Below are positions 32,840 through 43,586 of a stretch of 64,000 bases of DNA, one piece after another. Under the pieces are notes generated by a model. It searched no databases. It saw nothing but the letters and a program-made list of their open reading frames with translations, and had not been told where the DNA came from. Location: positions 2,108,001 to 2,172,000 of the forward strand of contig JAGMWG010000003.1 of the NCBI GenBank assembly GCA_020744225.1. The letters are read 5' to 3'. The stretch comes from Paraphoma chrysanthemicola (taxonomy: Eukaryota; Ascomycota; Dothideomycetes; Pleosporales; Phaeosphaeriaceae). Position 1 is the stretch's first letter. Each line of letters opens with the position of its first letter. The position numbers were made by a program, and so were the translations under genes.

Positions 32840-33851
32840 GGAGGCACAGGAACATATTGTGCTGGCCCGGGATGTAGGGGTGTTATCATGTACATATTTA
32901 AAAAGGTTCATTAGAATACATGTCATCGTATTATTGTCTGCGTATTCGCATAATTCTTGCTCTGATATGCTCGCCTTTGTTCTTTGCTGATGCCGGCCAT
33001 ACATGAATTTGGGCGCATAAGGACGAAGTTCCGATCTTTGGTCGATGAGTACACCATTTCTATCGGTGGATGTCTGCGCGAGACTGTACTTGCTGCAAAT
33101 TGCTATCGTGGGAAGTTCTGGATGACCGGACAGCTCTTCTTGGGTGCCGTTTCGGTTGGCTCAAGTACGGGCAGTAGTTGTTCACATTCATGGCGCTTGA
33201 TGACTTTCTTGAAAAGCGGTATCGGTATCTACGTGTCCTGCGGCTCCTCGGTCTAATTCAACCTTCATTCATTCCAGTGAGGTTACCAGGCACCAGGTAT
33301 CCGGAATGATGCAAAACCTAATATGCCAGGGCTCAACATAACTAATCAGTACACACAACCACGACTGACTCAGTCGTGTTTCACACAACCAGTCGTGTTT
33401 GTATGTTGTTTTTGCTCGCTCTCACCCATATTGCGAGATAGACATCGCCGACAAAGCCGTCCATGGCTTGGCTGCGGGCGTGGGGAGAGGGGTTTCTAAA
33501 GGTTGGCACGTAGGAGTCTAGGCCGGTGGTGACGCGGACGGGAGCGAGGAATGTGTCGTGTGTAATGTTGCTGCACTGGTAGGTGGCTGCATGCCCAGCG
33601 TTGTATTCTTAGTACCCGGTAGGCGAGGCTTGTTGATGTTACACAGGGATGTGTGAACGGCGCCTCGCTACTTAGATCCCGGTTGGACGCGCCAAAGTTG
33701 CGGCGCTCCACCGAAAGGAGGCTGACGTACGGTCCACCTAGGAACTCCACACGCTCTCAAACAATGACCACATCGCACAAGACATTTGCCCGATTCATCT
33801 TGATGCGGTGAACAAAAGCGCCTCACCCACCCGACCGATTCCGCCGCCACA
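32840..33851. other. 1 kb intergenic region with short repeat cluster
   Basis: No convincing gene. ORFs of 84-90 codons on both strands (for example 33496-33750 minus) are featureless. The notable content is a 17-bp near-palindrome and 30-bp-spaced repeats at 33353-33400, listed separately. Confidence 0.35.
33353..33400. repeat. Two imperfect 30-bp-spaced copies with a TGACTCA-centred palindrome
   Basis: The 8-mer acacaacc occurs at 33353 and 33383, and cagtcgtgttt at 33371 and 33390. Between them acgactga-c-tcagtcgt (33361-33377) is a perfect inverted repeat with one central base, containing TGACTCA (33366-33372), the consensus of Gcn4/AP-1-type bZIP proteins. The second copy lacks the left arm. 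It lies about 455 bp before the DUF3431 ATG. Confidence 0.6.
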
Positions 33852-35135
33852 ATGCTCTCTGGCCCGCCGCGCCTCGTGCCCTTTGTCTTTGTTTTTCTGT
33901 GCCTCTGTCTCGTATGGTGGTATCTTCACCTGCCGACCACAGGCGGCTCGATATCAGGATGGAACCCGAATCCGAAGCCCACAGAGGTGTCGACGCCTGT
34001 GTATAAGGGCGATCCGCTCGACTTTGGCATCACGCCCAAGTTCACAGATGGCATCGCGAAGGGGCCAGGCAGCAACTACACCTTCAAGATTGTCATTCCG
34101 AAAACGGAGAAGGAGGACATAAGCTGGATGGCGCAGGAGATACCGGATGCGCCGCTGGTCATCTACGAGGTCGACAACCCCAATGCGGAGAACAAGATTC
34201 CCAAAAACAAGGGCCGCGAAGCTATGGTATGCGACAGGAAATGAAATTGCACTTGTCGCAAGCACGAAGGCTAATTGATGCGCCAGGTCTACCTCAGCTA
34301 CATCATCGACCACTACGATGACCTGCCCGACACGGTCATGTTCATGCACGCCCATCGCCACGCCTGGCACAACAACCTGCTCATGGGCCAGGATGCCGCC
34401 GAAATCGTGAAGCGTCTCAACCACGAACGAGTCGCGCGACTGGGATACATGAACGTGCGATGCCACCACGATCCAGGCTGCCCAGATTGGATACACCTGG
34501 ACCGCCCCGGCGGCGATTTTGACTTCTACCATAAGCCCGAGGAGATCTACTGGCGCAGGAACATCTGGGAGGAGATACACCCGGGCGCGCCCATCCCGCC
34601 TTCGATATCTGGCATCTGCTGCGCGCAATTTGCAGTTTCCAGGCAAAGAATCCGAGAGGTGCCCATTGAGCGGTTCAAGCACTATCGCAAGTGGCTGCTC
34701 ACTACAGGCATGGACGACCAATTCTCCGGTCGTGTCTTCGAGTACATTTGGCACTACATTTTCACAGGACACGAGGTCCTGTGTCCTGCCATGAATACCT
34801 GTTACTGCGATGGCTACGGATATTGCTTCGGCGGCCAGGCAAAGTTCGCTGAATACTTTGAGAAGCAAGATGCGCGCAACGCGAAATGGCAGAAGCTCGA
34901 CGAATTCCTCAAGCGTGAAAATGAGGCCAAGAAGGACGGCAAAGACGTGGGTTTCAGTGATGCAGAGACGGCGACGATGGTCCAGCTACGAAATGAGATT
35001 GGTGCAATGGACAGAGAGATGGACGTATTAAGGGATGAAGCGAGGAAGCGTGGTGATGACCCCAAGGCACGCAAGGAGGAAACGGAGAGCTGGGACTCGT
35101 CACATATTTGGGATTATGCGCCAAAGAACGGCTAG
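33852..35135 (+). CDS. DUF3431 family protein, type II membrane
   Basis: Two exons: 33852-34226 and 34287-35135 (intron 60 nt, GTATGC donor, acceptor cgccag). The N-terminal signal anchor is LVPFVFVFLCLCLVWWYLHL. The DUF3431 core follows: IPKNKGREAM joined to VYLSYIIDHYDDLPDTVMFM, then HAHRHAWHNNLLMGQ, RLGYMNVRCHHDPGCPDWIH, ISGICCAQFAVSRQRIREVP and WLLTTGMDDQFSGRVFEYIW. The conserved His-rich and Cys residues (HRHAWHN, CCAQF) are present. A charged, helical C-terminal extension (about residues 330-408) ends in APKNG. The family is fungal and resembles glycosyltransferase-like lumenal proteins, but no activity is known to me. The 304-codon antisense ORF is a shadow. Confidence 0.85.
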
Positions 35136-36030
35136 GTGGGGCCTGCTACGAAGCATCTATGACGGCGTTCACGGTATGGCGTTCGGCATGCCGAGCACAT
35201 GGGGCTCTGGGAACCATGCTTGGACCTGAATTTTAGGTAGATATATATGGCTCTTGAGCGACGACAACATTACTTATGCAATTAGCATGTCACTAGATTA
35301 CCCATTATCTCAATCACCACCGAGACTCACGGATGCAGTGAGTGCGCACGACCCGATTGCCCAGGTGTTTGTTCTTCGTATTGGACAATCACGTGTCAGG
35401 GTTCAATGCACAATTCCAGCATGTTACATGTCCTTCTCTCACCTTGCCGCTGTACTTTGTAAGCCTGCGACTCCGGTCATTTAGCTTCCGACTTCCTGCC
35501 CTCCATCGTGATGCTCTTTACTGATTGCAAAATGGCCTCCATCTTAGTTCCTTGTAAACAAGGTGGCTGGGCCTCCGCCTGCCGCCGCAGCAAGCCTTGC
35601 GACTGCCACTCCGCGACGGACTCTTCCGGCAACAGCAAGTTTACACACTTGTCTCTGCATTGACTTCTTCTGTCTTTCACACCCTTTTCTTGTTTGCTCC
35701 GTCGCAAGTCTTGGCCCACATGCGCACTTTCATTGTTGTTGTGTTTGCGTCGCGACAATTTGCTGTCGCTTGAAAGAGCAGACACTGTTGTTTGTGGCCG
35801 GCTTCCCTGATTCACCGTCATCCTCACCACGGCTTTGGCGTATCCATTGGCTGCGCTGTAATGGCTGTGGGTAATTGACTCACACGGTTTGTTCGACTGG
35901 TTTGGCGCGGCTTGCACTTCAACTACATCTCGGATCCCGCTTCGCACGAAATCTTTGTGCAAGTACAGACGACTTGCCACGCTTGGTAAAGCAAGACATC
36001 TCCGAACACGATCAAGAGCGACATTCCGAC
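35136..36030. promoter_or_regulatory. Upstream region of the DNA methyltransferase
   Basis: 895 bp. The frame of the methyltransferase is open upstream to 35875 but only from a TTG; no ATG lies between there and 36031, so this is probably 5' UTR, unless a short first exon is missed. Minus ORF 35477-36067 (196 codons) has no family features. Confidence 0.3.
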
Positions 36031-39000
36031 ATGCGACCTGATGGCGATACAATCGTAGCGACACCACCCAGCGCCGGAGCCAAACGAGAGAGCGTGACCA
36101 AGCGACCTACAGAGATCACCCTCTGGCCTGACAACAATCCAGTCAACGACTTCGCCCGATCTCGTCTGCCAGACTGGACTCCTCCAATTTCAATCACTCA
36201 TGAAGTCGATGCAATCAGGGCTTTGAAAAAGAAGTGGACCAAGCACGCCAAAGAGCTTCCAGTTTACGATGGGTACAATACAGAACGACCAATACTCATT
36301 GCTGATCTGGAGAGCTTCGAGATGTACAGATCACCCGAAGGACATGAAGGAAGACGATTCGAACTCATCAGTCTGCATCATCTCGAGATTCCCGTGACCA
36401 AGAAACTTTGCTTTGACGGCTTTCTTTGCCTTGGGGATTTGAAGCTCTTTGTCCGAGGTCTCACAATACAAGATTCATCCATTGAGGGCTATGGTGACGA
36501 TGAGAGTCCAGAAGTGGTGGCATTTGTACGGTCTGAACTCGCTAGCAAGGATCCAGAGTATGATGTATGGTTTCGTTTGCGCAAGCCGACAGAGGCTTAC
36601 AAGAAGTTCCACGATCCGTTCATGTGGATAGCACAGCTCGCCAAGCATATCCTCGACTATATGGAGGAGCAGTCATCACCAGTCGATCTCATAGCCTTTC
36701 GCGACGACTTCTACCAATGGCTCGTCCGCCGCTTTGGGCCGGACGTCCACTTCCAAGACTGGCACCGATCCTTCCGCAATCAGAAGGATTTCCGCGTCGC
36801 TATCAACGCCTACAGTGAATACATATACCTTCAAGCTTACAATTTGCCCAGCTCGAGAACCTTACTCAAACATCCTCTGTGGTCAGAGTGTATGACACGC
36901 GGTTTGGCCGCGATCAAGAAGCAGCCTCAACTCGTGGAATGTACACTAGCAACCCCGTACGTCTACGAAAGCTTCAAAGACATGTACTTTGGATCGGAGA
37001 TTCGACCGATACAACTTGCAGATCCCGTTCGTAAGCAACAATATCGTCGTAAGCGGGAGCTCGGATTTGAGGTCAATGGTGAACCTTCACGAAAACACTC
37101 ATCCCCCGCATGCATACCATATGGGACAGCGCAGATCGACGTCGGCGATGTTGTAGCCTTCGATCCTGATGACGACGACCAAGGGGTCTGGCGAGATTCA
37201 AATTGGGAATGGCTGGCGTATGTACAGGCCGTGGAGCCGTTGCGTCGCGGCGTGCAACGACTCTTCGTCCTGTACCTGTACCGACCACGTGAGACCAATA
37301 TTTTCAAAGCCAAGTATCCGTTCGAGAATGAGCTGTTCTTTTCGGATAACTGCAACTGCACTGAAGGACAATTGCTGTCAACGGACGTGAAGGGTAAGTA
37401 TGAGATCGACTGGATGCCTACCACAATTAAGCCTTCCAACTTCTTTGTCCGTCAGACCTATGTCACGCAGGACAGCGCCTTCGTAACTTTCAAAGAAGAG
37501 CACACAGTCTGTATTTGCAATAGGAAGCAAATTCCACCTGGCATTACCTCTTACCAAGTTGGCGACACGGTGTATATGACAAAGACTGTTGCCGGACAAA
37601 AGCTATTGGAGCCAGTTGTCGTTCGGCATATCGGTGATGCTGGTGGTGTCGCCACGATTCGAAGGCTTTTACGACTAGCTCGTGACTGCACTGAGCTCGC
37701 AACAGAGGCCAAGCGTGTTGGACATCTTGCCCCGAACGAGCTCGTCCTCACCGATGACTACGAGACCGTATCGACGTCGCGTATCGAGCGCCGATGCCAA
37801 ATACGCCACGTGAAGAAAGAGGAAGTACTTGCCAATCACATCCCGTTTCCATACAACCGCGGTGGGGCTGGGGATCTGTGGTTTGTATCCATGGGCATCG
37901 CCACGAATAATGGCACATCGCGCTTGATGTTCCTCAAAAGGCTACCAGATTCTTTTAATGAAGGTTCCGACATGATGGCTCCGGGAAACTCGAAGAGACT
38001 CATCGGCCTCAGTCTGTTCAGCGGTGGCGGCAATCTCGATCACGGCCTTGAAGAGGGTGGTGCGGTGGAGTTTCGAACAGCTATCGACTTAGACGCCGAA
38101 GCATGCCACACACAGCGCGCGTGCGCAAGAGACCCCTCCAAACTCAATGTGTTTTATGGGTCTGTCGATGACTACCTCAAAGCAGCGCTGCTGGGTGAAA
38201 ATCACGCTCTGGTTGCTCGTGTCGGAGAAGTTAATCTCATAGCAGCTGGGTCGCCCTGTCCAGGTACGTTATTGTAGGGAGTTATGTGTGCCAGAAAATA
38301 CTTACTCTGTTGTCCAGGATTCTCGGTGCTGCAACAAAATTTTCTCAGCGACCAGTCACTCCGGAATGCGTCTCATATTAGCACCCTGTGCTCCTTCGTT
38401 GATCTCTACCGTCCTGAATATGCTGTCTTGGAAAACGTCGTTAGTATGGCGTCTACACGTACAGGCTTCGAAGATCAGAACGTCCTCTCTCAAGTGGTCG
38501 CTTGTTTCGTGTCTATGGGATATCAAGTAAATCAGTATATCATGGACTCATGGAGCTACGGCAGTGGGCAACATCGCTGTCGTGTGTTCCTTACCATCGC
38601 TGCACCCGGTCTTCAGCCGATACTTCAGCCTTCGCATACTCATAGCCGTCCATACGAAGAGACTACAGGAAGGTCTCTTGGCTGGCTGCCCAATGGCCAG
38701 AAGTTTGGCGAGCGCGAGTATTACCCGACTCCATTTCCTTACGTCACGGCCGGATCAATAACGTCGGATCTTCCCTCCATCGGCAATGGCAACGTGCAAG
38801 CATGTATTCCATTCCCTGATCATCGGGTATCCAAAGCACCAAGTCGCAGAGACAGGGCCATCATCGCATGCATACCGGTTGACCCTCCGGGTTATCGTTA
38901 TAAAGAGGCATTCAACCTAGGACTCCTACCAGAAGCTATCCAGATTAGCACCAAAAAGGAAATGGGTAAAGCTTTCAGACGTATCAAAGAGGCTGGACTT

Positions 39001-39882
39001 ATCCCAACTATCACTACTGGACTTAACATACAAGATTCCCGCAATGGTGCATGCGTGCATTGGCGCGAGCATCGACCAATAACCATTCTCGATGCGAGAC
39101 GCGCTCAGGGCTATCCTGACGAGGAACCCATTATTGGTGATCCTGTCGAGCAGTACAGGATCGTCGGTAACAGTGTCGATCGAAAGGTGGCATTCGCTCT
39201 CGGTATGTCGGTGCAGCACTCAGTACAACGCAATGCAGAGGTCGAAGCTCTAATTCAGCCTGCTGATGAGTTGATTGTCGATGCGGAGGAGTCTCTAATA
39301 CATGTAGGCTCGGCCGCAGTCAAGGACAGCCAGACATCTGGAAGTGCAGCGATCTACAAATCACCATCATATCGCAGTCAATCTGATTCGAGCGAGGTCA
39401 ATGATGTGGAAGCTTCATACCTTCCAATGCTGGACGGCTCGTCTGATGCGCGGGAAATGTATTCTGACGTCAGTGAAGCTGATTCCCAGGCTGTCCCTGC
39501 ATCTAGCATGCTGTTTCGTATGGCTAAGACTATCTCCAATGGTATGGCAAGTCTGGCGCTTCAGTCTGGGGCGCATCTGTTGGGTACATCACCAGCATCA
39601 GCACTTCAGCCAAAGCGAGGCAGAGAGGATGATTTGATGAGCGAGCACAACGACGATTCGAGCGATACTTATGAGGCTGTACGAAGAAAGCGAGTGAAGA
39701 CGAAGGATGGTCTAGCAGTCTCTGAGATCGTCAAGGACACAATCGTGGTCAAAGACAAGTCGTCCAACGCCACCCAGTTTGGAAGGGGAACACGGTATAC
39801 GCGCCACTCTGGTCTTGAAGCTAGTTTTGCTCCTAAACGATGGGATGTACGACCCGAAAGAGACCATGCGCGACGTCAGTGA
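36031..39882 (+). CDS. DIM-2-like DNA (cytosine-5) methyltransferase
   Basis: Two exons: 36031-38263 and 38318-39882; 3798 nt, 1265 residues from MRPDGDTIVATPPSAGAKRE. The N-terminal half has the replication-foci-like/BAH-containing region: HEGRRFELISLHHLEIPVTK, CFDGFLCLGDLKLFVRGLTI, and a BAH-type block (IDVGDVVAFDPDDDDQGVWR). The catalytic domain has motif I GLSLFSGGGNLDHGLEEGGA, motif IV SPCPGFS with the catalytic Cys, motif VI YAVLENVVSM, motif VIII GSGQHRCRVFLTIA, motif IX RPITILDARRAQGYPDEEP and motif X EQYRIVGNSVD. The intron falls inside SPCPG. The 140-residue tail is Ser/Asp-rich with nuclear-localisation-like KRGREDD and RRKRVKTK. Length and BAH-before-catalytic order fit DIM-2, which in Neurospora does all DNA methylation, guided by HP1. 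Everything needed for activity is intact. Confidence 0.88.
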
Positions 39883-40172
39883 AGGGTGCAAAGCTGTCAC
39901 TATTACAATGCATTCTAGCGATCGCGTCGCAGGCTGGAGACCATCATTAGGGCAAGCGAGGGTGGGAGGCACGGGACGCATTGCACGATCATATATATCC
40001 TCTTAATTTGAGCTATTTATGGTCCTAGCACTTGTATATAGAAAACGATTGGAATGACCTAACAGTTCACGACCGTGATATGGTATGTCCAAATGCGGTT
40101 TAGTTCTCTGCTCCCCGCAGCTACCTCAAAATTCTCCTTTCGGCAATTCTCACTTGTAGCACAACGTCGATC

Positions 40173-41456
40173 ATGACTTTCACAAAACTGACAGAGATTG
40201 AGCTGCCTGCAGCGTTTGATGCTCACGTGCATCTGCGCGATGGCGAGATGTCGCAGCTTGTTACGCCTACGATTCGCAAGGGTGGTGTGAATCAGGTGTA
40301 TGTTATGGTAAGCTAGTACCTTTGCGGTGGAGAATTACAACCTCTCTGGACGAAGTGGCATCACAAATCTTCTTTATCGCTCTGTTTGTTTTGTCAAGCT
40401 TTTGGCGTCGTTCAAATCATCTGACCCTTCCACAGCCCAATCTTGTTCCACCCGTCACGACCGTGCAGCAGAGCCTGGAGTATCGTGATAGACTACGAGC
40501 AATTGAGCCCAATGTCGATTATCTCATGTCACTGTATCTTCATGAGTCGATTACGCCAGAGGTCATCCGCGAGGCCAAGAAGGCTGGCATTACTGGGGTC
40601 AAGTCATACCCAGCCGGCGTCACGACAGTAAGCCACTCACTCCTTGCATCACGTCTTCTTCTAATCCGACCAGAACTCCTCATCCGGCGTCCTCGACTAT
40701 GAATCCTTCTACCCCGTCTTCGCCGAAATGGAAAAGCAAAACATGATCCTCAATCTGCACGGCGAAGTCCCCTCAACCCCAGCACACGCACACACTTCAT
40801 CTACCAAAGACACCGCCGCCATCACCGTCCTCAACGCCGAGCCTGCATTCCTACCAACATTCAAATCCCTGCACCAACGCTTCCCCAAACTCCGCATCAT
40901 CCTCGAACACTGCAGCACCGCCGCCGCACTCGACGCTGTCCGTGTATGCGGCCCTTCCGTCGCTGGAACCATCACTGCGCACCACTTGTCACTCATCATC
41001 GACGATTGGGCAGGTGACCCGTTTTGTTTCTGCAAGCCTGTTGCCAAGACGCCGGAAGATCGCGATGCGCTCTTGCAAGCTGTGGTGCGCAGCAATGGAC
41101 GCTTCTTTCTCGGTACTGACTCTGCGCCACATGATCGCGGCAAGAAGCGCGGCGAGGATAAAGTTGCTGCAGGCGTATTCACGCAGCCATATGCTTTGGG
41201 ATATGTGCTTGATGCTTTGGAGAAGGGTGTTGAGCGGGGGGTTATTGCTGAGACGGAAGTTGGGCAGGATGTGTTGGAGGGGTTTTTTGGGAAGTGGGGA
41301 CGGGAGTTCTATCAGGTCGAAGACAAATTGAGTGAACGTGTTGTTTTGAAAAAGGGAGGCGAGAAGATTGTGGATTTGTTGGAAAAGGATGGTGTGAGTG
41401 TTAGTGTTGTGCCGTTTCGAAAGGGCGAGGAGACGTGGAGTGTAGTGTGGAAGTAA
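40173..41456 (+). CDS. URA4: Dihydroorotase (pyrimidine synthesis)
   Basis: Three exons: 40173-40307, 40436-40627, 40674-41456; introns 128 and 46 nt; 1110 nt, 369 residues. It converts carbamoyl aspartate to dihydroorotate. Metal ligands are visible: DAHVHLRDGEM (HxH), the Lys of KSYPAGVTT (carbamylated Lys region), NLHGEVPS (His), LEHCSTAAALD (His) and GTDSAPHDRGKKR (Asp of the catalytic site). The type is the class II PyrC/Ura4 group, about 350 residues. Both junctions restore family sequence (VYVM joined to PNLVPPVTTVQQSLEYRD; AGVTT joined to NSSSGVLDYESFYPVF). It starts 290 bp after the methyltransferase stop on the same strand. A B-box-like sequence in intron 1 is not a tRNA. Confidence 0.92.
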
Positions 41457-42132
41457 GAAGGGAACACAGCAACGTATCAGTCAAGCAGATCCAATATACC
41501 ATACCCTTCGATTCTTCTCTTCAGCATGTATACAATTTCATTCCGAATTCCAGTTGCAATATATCGAATTCCCATCGTCAATAGCCACGATGCCAAGCCC
41601 ACCACACTCAACGCGATCCCTCCGCCGATCCGATCCGATCCAAACGGCCCGATTAGTCGATCACCAGCACTCCGTTCCCGCACTCGCAGCGCGTCACATC
41701 GTGATCGCCCACGCATGCTGTCATACCGCACGTGCGGCAACGGCCCAGGAACAGGTTTGCAACGGTTACTTAGCGTCATTGCAACGGTCTGGAGCGCGGG
41801 TCGTAGATGAAGGCGATGGGGATGATGGGTAAGATGGACGGCGATGATGGGCGAGATGTGTGGGTGGTGCGTAGGCGGCGTTGGGTGAGGGTAGGATGGG
41901 AGTGTTATTGGTGTGTATGGATGTCGATTGGATTTGTATTCAGGCGAGTGTGAAATGGCGGACGAAACTTGTTTTCGTTAGCTTTGAAAGATTGTGGAGT
42001 TTGCATGTATTTTGGTGGGTATATAAATCCCGGCATCCTTTCGCTGTGCTCTCCGCATCCAGATCAAAATACTAAGCATATCACCAAGTGCATACTTCAC
42101 TACTTTCCAAAGCGTGTAACAAAAATTCCACA
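41457..42132. promoter_or_regulatory. Upstream region of the Con-6-like gene
   Basis: 676 bp without a convincing gene. A small tandem of cgatc (about 41625-41640, three copies) is the only repeat seen. A tatataaatcc element (about 42019-42029) is a good TATA box, about 105 bp before the ATG. Confidence 0.4.
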
Positions 42133-42480
42133 ATGTCGACGTCAAACATCCAGACCCACGAGGATATCACTGCCGCTGGCCTGACTGAAGCGGATCAGAA
42201 TATCAATAACACGGCTGAAGACATTAGCCATTCTGCGCAAGGGCATAAGGCGAATTTGAGCAATCCTAGTACGTATTTTTCGTCCTCTTGTGATACGATT
42301 CGTGCTTCGTTTGGTGTTGAAATAGTGTTGCGATGGGCTTGGGTAAGTGTAGAGATCGTGCTAATACAATTGCGTGTGATTGTAGATACGAGCGAAGCAT
42401 CGAAGAAGAAGAGTGAAGCTGCGCTCAAGGAATTGGGTGGCGAAAAGGCGTTTTATGGGAAGCAGGGGAAGGGAGAGTAG
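42133..42480 (+). CDS. Conidiation-specific protein 6 (Con-6)-like small protein
   Basis: Two exons: 42133-42268 and 42386-42480; intron 117 nt (GTACGT donor); 231 nt, 76 residues. The protein is hydrophilic, and joining the exons gives GHKANLSNPNTSEASKKKSE then AALKELGGEKAFYGK. The G-x-K-A-x-L-x-N-P-N-x-S-x-x-A-K pattern is the Con-6 repeat, normally present once or more per protein; here one clear copy. Con-6 proteins are abundant in developing conidia of Neurospora; function is unsettled. A TATA box lies about 105 bp upstream, which fits a strongly regulated gene (inference). Confidence 0.75.
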   Translation: MSTSNIQTHEDITAAGLTEADQNINNTAEDISHSAQGHKANLSNPSTYFSSSCDTIRASFGVEIVLRWAWVSVEIVLIQLRVIVDTSEASKKKSEAALKELGGEKAFYGKQGKGE

Positions 42481-43185
42481 GTAGTTGATTGCGAAGGTGG
42501 ATGGAATTGAAAATGTACGATAGGGATGTGAGATTAATATACTGGAAGTCTTCTTGATGGAATTCTGATGTGGCCGCGTGCTTTGAGTGTGGTTGTTCTT
42601 GGTATGATCGAAATATGCTGTTTCATTCATTTTTATGGATATTTACGACATGTGTACTACTTCCACCATGTACTGGTAAAGGCAGCTCAAAGCCGTCGCC
42701 GAAGAGACTCAGCAACTATCCGGAAGGCTTGATCGTTCGGAGATATGACCACGACCTTCTTGATCCATGGAAGAAAGGAGAAAGAATATGGTTATGGGAT
42801 CCAAAAAGGAGCTTGAACTAAGAGTGCCCTGGAGCCGATGGTGAAACGTTTGTATGAAGAGCCTGGGGCTCATGAGTACAGGTCCTTTGTTTCAATCCAT
42901 AGCTTCTTATTTGAGGTTCTTTGTTGAAAATGGTGCAAAGCTTTCAAGATATAATGCGATGTCACTTGCTATGTTGCGTAACAGCACTGAAGAACCACGT
43001 CGTGAACCAGAACGATATCTTTCAGACTCTACGGCACGCAACAGGAACCTGTCCTCGGCTTGGAAGCTCAGAGCTATGACACTAGCAGCATTGCATTTCC
43101 ACTGCGACGCCAGAAATGCTCTCCAATTCGAAAATTTTGAGGGAAGATGAGCCTCAACCCTCCTCCATCCTTAGCCCGACCAGAA
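42481..43185. other. Intergenic region, only doubtful small ORFs
   Basis: 705 bp. Plus ORF 42854-43150 (98 codons) has no recognisable features. Plus ORF from 42615 is listed separately. Nothing else seen. Confidence 0.3.
42615..42821 (+). CDS. Possible small secreted protein, 68 residues, doubtful
   Basis: ATG at 42615. The first 20 residues (MLFHSFLWIFTTCVLLPPCT) look like a signal peptide, followed by a basic segment (KGSSKPSPKRLSNYPEG) and an end rich in Trp, Asp and Lys (DPWKKGERIWLWDPKRS). Both Cys residues lie in the leader, so the mature part has no disulphides. No family is known to me. Support is only the leader and the open frame; it may be chance. Confidence 0.25.
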   Translation: MLFHSFLWIFTTCVLLPPCTGKGSSKPSPKRLSNYPEGLIVRRYDHDLLDPWKKGERIWLWDPKRSLN

Positions 43186-43586
43186 TCACTCAACCTCGCT
43201 CATTGCATCTTTTATCTCTTTCAATGTCCATCCCGGATCCTCTTTGTTGGTGACGACAATTTCCGTAAGTTTCTTACTTCCGTGAAACAGGAAGAGGGAG
43301 GCCTCTCCGGACTTCTCACGCCGTTCAGTGAGGGTTTCCACCGCCTCCTTAGCTTGTATTACGAAGAATTGAACTTGCTGCTACAAGGTTACTTGGGATA
43401 CGAGAATATTTTGGTGTGTAATACTTCGGCCAGATCATCCTGCAAATCTTGCAGCAATGCAGCAGCGTCACTTTTCCAGTCGCACGTCTCGAATAGGCCG
43501 AGCATGGCCATAAATCGTTGGCCAGACTCCGATAATACAGTGTTGAATTCCTCCCTGGATCGGAGTTGCTGTATGCGAGGTGCCAT
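43186..43586 (-). CDS. Thioredoxin-fold protein lacking the CxxC motif
   Basis: Two exons: 43586-43425 and 43377-43186; intron 47 nt (donor GTATTA, acceptor gtagcag); 354 nt, 117 residues. The ORF read alone ends soon after the donor; splicing gives LLQDLQDDLAE joined to QVQFFVIQAKEAVETLTERR, then GEASLFLFHGSKKLTEIVV. The order of elements matches thioredoxin: an N-terminal helix (REEFNTVLSES), strand RFMAMLGLFETCDWKSD where CGPC should be, a long helix, strand VQFFVIQAK, and strand ASLFLFHGSKKL before a final helix (TLKEIKDAM). Only one active-site Cys remains (ETCDWK), so it is unlikely to be a normal dithiol reductase. Its neighbour 0.9 kb upstream on the same strand is a canonical thioredoxin. 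Fold call by pattern; the length is right for a single domain. Confidence 0.65.

Noticed and set aside
33954..34868. 304-codon minus ORF, Val/Ala-rich
   Set aside because: Antisense to the conserved DUF3431 exon; no family motifs.
40308..40435. tRNA B-box-like sequence gttcaaatc in the URA4 intron
   Set aside because: No matching A box and no cloverleaf-forming arms; it lies in a normal spliceosomal intron.
41625..41640. Tandem cgatc repeat
   Set aside because: Only three units; too short to be meaningful as a satellite or regulatory array.
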